From assembly GCA_025924755.1 (NCBI GenBank), contig JAICHT010000128.1, positions 1 through 9,839 of the forward strand: a stretch of DNA of 9,839 nucleotides, given 5' to 3'. Below, in pieces: positions 6,119-9,839 of this stretch. Made by a program: the position numbers and the translations under genes. The notes below the pieces were generated by a model. It had not been told where the DNA came from, did not search any database, and saw nothing but the letters and a program-made list of their open reading frames with translations. The DNA is from Chitinophagaceae bacterium. Lineage in GTDB: Bacteria > Bacteroidota > Bacteroidia > Chitinophagales > Chitinophagaceae. Every line of letters starts with the position of its first letter. Positions within the stretch are counted from its first letter, which is position 1.

Positions 6119-6683
6119 CCACGCCCAGTGCGGTCAATGCATTCCTTGCCTGTATCATATGCCGTTGTTCATGGGCTATAATAAACCGGAAGGCATCACC
6201 TAATTTTAATTTTATAAGCTTAGTAATGGTTATAGGAATGCGAATGGTATTTAAATCTCTTTGCCGGGACTCTTCTAATAATAGTAACAGTTTGTGTTGC
6301 TGGTCTATAAATTCGGCTAATACTATATCCACCTGCAAGTTATTTTCCGGTGCATGGCTTTTGGATGTTTTCATTTTATTTTTAACCTCAAACACGCTTT
6401 TTGGTTTGATTGCATTGGTAAAATAATCTCCCAATATTCCCGGGTTGAACCATGCCTGTTGCTGCATATCGTTATTTATAGATACTTGCTGATTTATTTC
6501 CTGCAGGTAATGGCGGCCGTAGGTGTTTAAATGTTCCAGTACCTGGGCTATACTCCATTTGCCGGGTGCCGGTTGCAGCAGCAGCGATGTTTTGTGCTGC
6601 TTAAAAAATTCAGCGCATTCTAATATTATTTTTACATCAGTTATTAAATCCGCTATTAACTTTTCAGATTGTAACTTTTTCAT
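6075..6683 (-). CDS. DinB superfamily putative metal-dependent protein
   Basis: Four-helix-bundle protein of the DinB/YfiT-like superfamily (DinB_2 type), named after Bacillus DinB and unrelated to DNA polymerase IV. Many members are thiol-dependent S-transferases or enzymes of unknown reaction with a metal held by three histidines. The candidate triad is visible: His51 in GKWSIAQVLEHLN (41-53), and His171 and His175 in HEQRHMIQARNAL (171-183). The spacing fits helix 2 and the last helix of the fold. Its 202 residues are slightly longer than the usual 150-180, the excess being a central linker around 65-115. The substrate cannot be predicted. The 3' end overlaps rimM by 44 bases tail-to-tail, and the start lies 31 bases from the divergent dinB start. 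The start MKKLQSEKLIADL is the only suitable ATG. Confidence 0.88.
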   Translation of the reverse strand: MKKLQSEKLIADLITDVKIILECAEFFKQHKTSLLLQPAPGKWSIAQVLEHLNTYGRHYLQEINQQVSINNDMQQQAWFNPGILGDYFTNAIKPKSVFEVKNKMKTSKSHAPENNLQVDIVLAEFIDQQHKLLLLLEESRQRDLNTIRIPITITKLIKLKLGDAFRFIIAHEQRHMIQARNALTALGVATNKFPVILRATAQ

Positions 6684-6714
6684 GTTTTACAATTTAAGAA
6701 TTTAATATCAAAAA

Positions 6715-7902
6715 ATGAGTAATTACATTTGGCAGGTGCAACTTTCTACCAGACATATTGCCCATTTTGATTTAGATGCTTTTTTTGTATCGGTGGAGTG
6801 CCTTCAAAATCCGTTATTAAAAGGCAAGCCCTTAATTGTAGGCGGCCACTCTGTTCGCGGTGTGGTATCGGCCTGCAGTTATGAAGCCCGCAAATTTGGG
6901 GTGCAAAGCGCTATGCCGGTAATGCAGGCCTTAAAACTTTGTCCGCAAGCTACAGTTATAAAAGGCAGTTATCATTTATACAGTTATTATTCGCGGCTGG
7001 TTACTACTATTATTGCCGGCAAGGTGCCGCTTTTTGAAAAAGCGTCTATCGATGAATTTTATATTGATTTAACCGGAATGGAAAAATTTTTTGGCGTACA
7101 GCAATATACCCGTGAGTTGCGAGCAACCATTATTAAAGAAACGGGTTTGCCTATTTCGTATGGATTAGCTACCAGCAAACTGGTAAGTAAAATGGCCACC
7201 AACGAAGCAAAGCCTAACGGTTATTTAGAAATTCCGGCAGGAAAAGAAACGGCTTTTTTATGGCCGCTTACTGTTGATAAAATTCCGATGGTAGGGAAGC
7301 AAACCGAGCACCAGTTGAAAAGCCTGGGCATATATACGATTGAGCAATTGGCCGCCACTCCGGTTGCCATCTTGGAAGGTCATTTTGGAAGTTGGGGAAT
7401 CAGTTTATCAAACAAAGCAAACGGTATCGATGAATCGTTGGTAGAGCAGCATAATGAGCAAAAATCCATATCGCACGAAAACACTTTTCACGAAGATTCG
7501 GATAACATCATCTTTTTACAAAACGAATTGGTACGGCTTACAGAAAAAACGGCTTTTGATTTAAGAGATGAAAAAAAACTCACCGGCTGCATTACGGTAA
7601 AAATTAAATATGCCAATTTTGAACGCGTTACCCGGCAGGAAGTAATTGATTATACTGCTTTAGATGATGTACTGCTTACCAAAGTAAAAGACATATTCGG
7701 CAAGCTGTATAGGAAGGGCGAAAAGGTGCGGCTTTTGGGTGTGCGTTTCAGCCAGTTAATTCCGTTTACCATGCAAATGAATTTATTTGATAATGCAGAA
7801 GAAAAACTGCAACTCTATAAAACCGTTGATAAAATAAAAAATGATTTTGGCAAAGATGCTATTACCAAAGCCACTAATGTAAAAAAAAGTGGTAAAGCCT
7901 GA
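6715..7902 (+). CDS. dinB: DNA polymerase IV (Y-family translesion polymerase)
   Basis: Error-prone Y-family polymerase that copies past damaged template bases. The 395 residues contain HFDLDAFFVSVE (17-28), with metal-binding Asp19 and the probable steric-gate Phe24. SIDEFYID (111-118) supplies the catalytic Asp113-Glu114 pair. GLATSKLVSKMATNEAKPNG (150-169) is the family signature. The thumb helix-hairpin-helix region is near PLTVDKIPMVGKQTEHQLKS (184-203), and the little-finger domain covers about 245-350. QMNLFD (354-359) is a sliding-clamp-binding motif of QxxLF type, followed by about 36 residues including LYKTVDKIKNDFGKDAI, as in other Bacteroidota enzymes. Catalytic residues are intact, so activity is expected. 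No SOS-box-like operator was recognised upstream. The EamA gene begins 34 bases after the stop and may be cotranscribed. Confidence 0.97.
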   Translation: MSNYIWQVQLSTRHIAHFDLDAFFVSVECLQNPLLKGKPLIVGGHSVRGVVSACSYEARKFGVQSAMPVMQALKLCPQATVIKGSYHLYSYYSRLVTTIIAGKVPLFEKASIDEFYIDLTGMEKFFGVQQYTRELRATIIKETGLPISYGLATSKLVSKMATNEAKPNGYLEIPAGKETAFLWPLTVDKIPMVGKQTEHQLKSLGIYTIEQLAATPVAILEGHFGSWGISLSNKANGIDESLVEQHNEQKSISHENTFHEDSDNIIFLQNELVRLTEKTAFDLRDEKKLTGCITVKIKYANFERVTRQEVIDYTALDDVLLTKVKDIFGKLYRKGEKVRLLGVRFSQLIPFTMQMNLFDNAEEKLQLYKTVDKIKNDFGKDAITKATNVKKSGKA

Positions 7903-7936
7903 GGATATTCAAACAGGCGCATTACAACATACTATA

Positions 7937-8872
7937 ATGTCAAATATTCTTGTACAGAAAGAACCGCCGAAAGTATTGGTTCTAGCCGCGTTCGCTGCCT
8001 TATATATTATTTGGGGTTCCACTTACCTCGCCAATCTTTTTGCGCTAAAAAGCATACCGCCATTTTTAATGGCAGGCATTCGTTTTTTTACGGCAGGCTT
8101 TATTCTTTTATGCTATCGTTTGCTGAATGGCGATACATCACCTACTTTACCGGCTATTGCTAAAAGCTCCTTCAGCGGAGTGATGATGTTGTTTCTGGGT
8201 ACTGGTGCCGTGATATGGGCAGAGCAATATTTGCCCAGTGGCTTAACGGCTATAATTGTAGCTACCGTTCCGCTCTGGTTTGTAATAATGGATAAGCGGG
8301 AATGGAAAATGTATTTTTCAAACAAGGGTGTTATCATTGGATTGCTGATTGGTTTTATGGGCGTGCTGTTGCTGTTTGCAGGTCGCGATTCCGGTAATTT
8401 TTTCAGCAATAAAATGCACCTGCATAGTGCATTAATATTATTAGGAGGCAGTATGTGCTGGGCAGCAGGATCGCTGTATTCCAAATACAAGCCGGTAGCA
8501 GCTTCTACAGCTATAAAAGCCGCCATACAAATGATGGCCGCAGGCATTGCATCATTGCTTTTTGCCTTTATTACCAAAGAACAAAACCAGGTAGAATGGC
8601 AGCATATCAGTTGGGCTTCTATTAATGCTATGGTATATTTAATATTAATGGGTTCGCTGGTTGGCTACATATCTTATATATGGCTGCTGAGCGTACGGCC
8701 ACCCTCACTGGTAGGCACATACGCTTATGTAAACCCGGTGGTAGCCGTGTTTTTGGGCTGGCTTATCGTCAATGAAAAGATAAGTACGCAGCAGGTAATT
8801 GCCCTTTGTATTATTTTATTTGGAGTGCTATTGGTAAATTTTTCTAAGCCAGCAATTGTAAAAGGAAAATAG
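7937..8872 (+). CDS. EamA-family (DMT superfamily) transporter
   Basis: Inner-membrane transporter of the drug/metabolite transporter superfamily, likely an exporter of small metabolites or amino acids; the substrate is not predictable. Its 311 residues hold two EamA repeats (about 16-148 and 163-302), giving around ten hydrophobic helices. Family features are ALYIIWGSTYLANLFALKSI (21-40) in helix 1, AEQYLPSGLTAIIVATVPLW (95-114) in repeat 1, and TYAYVNPVVAVFLGWLIVNE (261-280) in repeat 2, resembling the YedA branch. I chose the ATG at 7937 (MSNILVQKEPPKVLVL). An in-frame ATG at 7889 would overlap dinB and add 16 residues unlike a family N-terminus. It lies 34 bases after dinB on the same strand, so cotranscription is plausible. 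No hairpin terminator is evident after the stop. Confidence 0.93.
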   Translation: MSNILVQKEPPKVLVLAAFAALYIIWGSTYLANLFALKSIPPFLMAGIRFFTAGFILLCYRLLNGDTSPTLPAIAKSSFSGVMMLFLGTGAVIWAEQYLPSGLTAIIVATVPLWFVIMDKREWKMYFSNKGVIIGLLIGFMGVLLLFAGRDSGNFFSNKMHLHSALILLGGSMCWAAGSLYSKYKPVAASTAIKAAIQMMAAGIASLLFAFITKEQNQVEWQHISWASINAMVYLILMGSLVGYISYIWLLSVRPPSLVGTYAYVNPVVAVFLGWLIVNEKISTQQVIALCIILFGVLLVNFSKPAIVKGK

Positions 8873-8924
8873 CGCATTGTAATAAAACATGGCTTTGCTT
8901 AAATTTCCGGTTCACACAACTTCT

Positions 8925-8932
8925 TACCTTTA
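8925..8932 (+). promoter_or_regulatory. Possible -7 element for the M20 dipeptidase gene
   Basis: TACCTTTA matches TAnnTTTG except for the last base and sits 18 bases before the ATG at 8951. A TTTG at 8894-8897 is too far upstream (27-base spacer) to be a good -33 element. Weak candidate. Confidence 0.3.
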
Positions 8933-8950
8933 TTCACTAATTTTTATATT

Positions 8951-9839
8951 ATGCAGAAAGCCTGGAAAGAATATCAGGAAAAAAATAAAGAACGTTTCTT
9001 AAACGAAATGCTGGAGTTGTTACGCATTCCATCCGTAAGTGCCAAAAGCGAGCATAAAGAGGATATGCGTAAATGCGCTCAATTGGTAAGGCAAAGGTTA
9101 TTAGATTCCGGATGCGATAAAGCGGAGGTAATGGAAACAGAGGGTTATCCGGTGGTATATGGCGAAAAAATAACGGATACGTCGAAACCAACGGTTTTAA
9201 TATATGGCCACTATGATGTACAGCCCGCCGAACCGTTGGAGCTATGGCATAGTGGCCCGTTTGAACCTACTATTAAAGATGGTAAAGTATATGCACGTGG
9301 CAGTGCCGATGATAAAGGCCAGTTTTATATGCACATAAAAGCATTGGAAACCCTGGTAAAAACCAATACCCTTTCTACCAACTTTAAATTTTTAATTGAA
9401 GGAGAAGAAGAAGTGGGCTCGCCCAATTTAGGAAAATTTGTGGCGGAGCATAAAGAGCTGCTGAAAGCTGATGTGATATTGATTAGCGATAGTGCCATGA
9501 TCAGCATGGAAAATCCATCATTGGATATTGGCGTGAGAGGCTTATCATATATCGAAGTAGAAGTAACCAGCGCCAACCGCGATTTGCATAGTGGTACGTA
9601 TGGCGGTGCAGTAGCTAACCCTATTACCGTATTAGCTAAAATGATTGCTTCGGTGCACGATGAAAATAACCATATCACCATACCGCATTTTTACGATGAT
9701 GTGGCCGTAGCAACACCGGAGGAAAGAGAACTGATGGCGAAAGCACCGTTTGATGAATCAGCATATAAAAGCGAGTTGGGCATTAAAGAAGTATGGGGCG
9801 AAAAAGGATACACAACCAATGAACGAACCGGCATCCGCC
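8951..9839 (+). CDS. M20-family dipeptidase, 3' end beyond the window
   Basis: Zinc-dependent dipeptidase of peptidase family M20 (carnosinase/PepV-like group), which hydrolyses dipeptides in the cytoplasm; no signal peptide is seen. The frame is open from ATG 8951 to the window end, giving 296 residues. The di-metal site is visible: His87 and Asp89 in YGHYDVQP (85-92), bridging Asp120 in GSADDKG (117-123), Glu153 (general base) and Glu154 in EGEEEVGS (150-157), and Asp180 in ISDSAM. DLHSGTYGG (211-219) carries His213, the lid-domain histidine that reaches the partner subunit in related dimers. The final metal-binding His should lie in the missing C-terminal part; related enzymes have about 450-480 residues. 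The start MQKAWKEYQEKNKERFLNEM fits the family. Nothing suggests damage. Confidence 0.95.
   Translation, partial: MQKAWKEYQEKNKERFLNEMLELLRIPSVSAKSEHKEDMRKCAQLVRQRLLDSGCDKAEVMETEGYPVVYGEKITDTSKPTVLIYGHYDVQPAEPLELWHSGPFEPTIKDGKVYARGSADDKGQFYMHIKALETLVKTNTLSTNFKFLIEGEEEVGSPNLGKFVAEHKELLKADVILISDSAMISMENPSLDIGVRGLSYIEVEVTSANRDLHSGTYGGAVANPITVLAKMIASVHDENNHITIPHFYDDVAVATPEERELMAKAPFDESAYKSELGIKEVWGEKGYTTNERTGIR

Noticed and set aside
7889..7936. Upstream start of the EamA gene overlapping dinB
   Set aside because: The extra 16 residues are unlike an EamA N-terminus, and the ATG at 7937 gives a normal start and spacing.
8949..9681. Long minus-strand open frames across the M20 gene
   Set aside because: They are antisense shadows. 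The plus-strand frame carries the full set of M20 metal-site motifs and runs open to the window end.
1..9839. Mobile elements, CRISPR arrays, tRNA/rRNA genes, phage or defence genes
   Set aside because: Both strands were read for terminal inverted repeats, regularly spaced repeats, tRNA arms and transposase or integrase motifs. None was found, and the gene content is chromosomal housekeeping.

Overview
The window looks like ordinary chromosome from a Bacteroidota bacterium, most likely of the Chitinophagaceae or a close relative. The evidence is the short primary sigma factor without region 1.1, the Bacteroidota-type LptF/LptG permease, the START-like domain protein, A/T-rich sequence rather than Shine-Dalgarno sites before start codons, and several matches to the Bacteroidota -7 promoter element TAnnTTTG. 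The family-level placement is inferred from protein resemblance, not from a search.

Layout. Positions 1-935 (minus) hold the N-terminal part of an LptF/LptG lipopolysaccharide-export permease. It has an in-frame TAA at 327-329, and the frame then stays open to the window edge. A conserved gene of unknown function (967-1584, plus) diverges from it and converges on a small START-like domain gene (1645-2025, minus). A 277-base divergent region separates that gene from rpoD (2303-3175), which ends at a clear intrinsic terminator. After a gene-poor 315-base stretch come ffh (3491-4819), a spacer carrying the best promoter in the window, rpsP (5068-5514), a second terminator, and rimM (5603-6118). 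rimM overlaps tail-to-tail with a DinB-superfamily putative metalloenzyme (6075-6683, minus). That gene diverges from dinB, encoding DNA polymerase IV (6715-7902), which is followed by an EamA-family exporter (7937-8872). A M20-family dipeptidase starts at 8951 and runs off the right edge.

The genes cover transcription initiation (rpoD), protein targeting (ffh), ribosome structure and maturation (rpsP, rimM), outer-membrane biogenesis (the permease), translesion synthesis (dinB), export (EamA) and peptide turnover (M20). Only rpsP-rimM is a classical functional pairing; the rest look like independent transcription units.

I found no mobile element, CRISPR array, tRNA, rRNA, phage gene or defence system, and nothing that amounts to a new system. 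The observation most worth checking is the in-frame stop in the permease gene, which in many Gram-negatives is essential. It is therefore either a sequence error or a biologically notable lesion.
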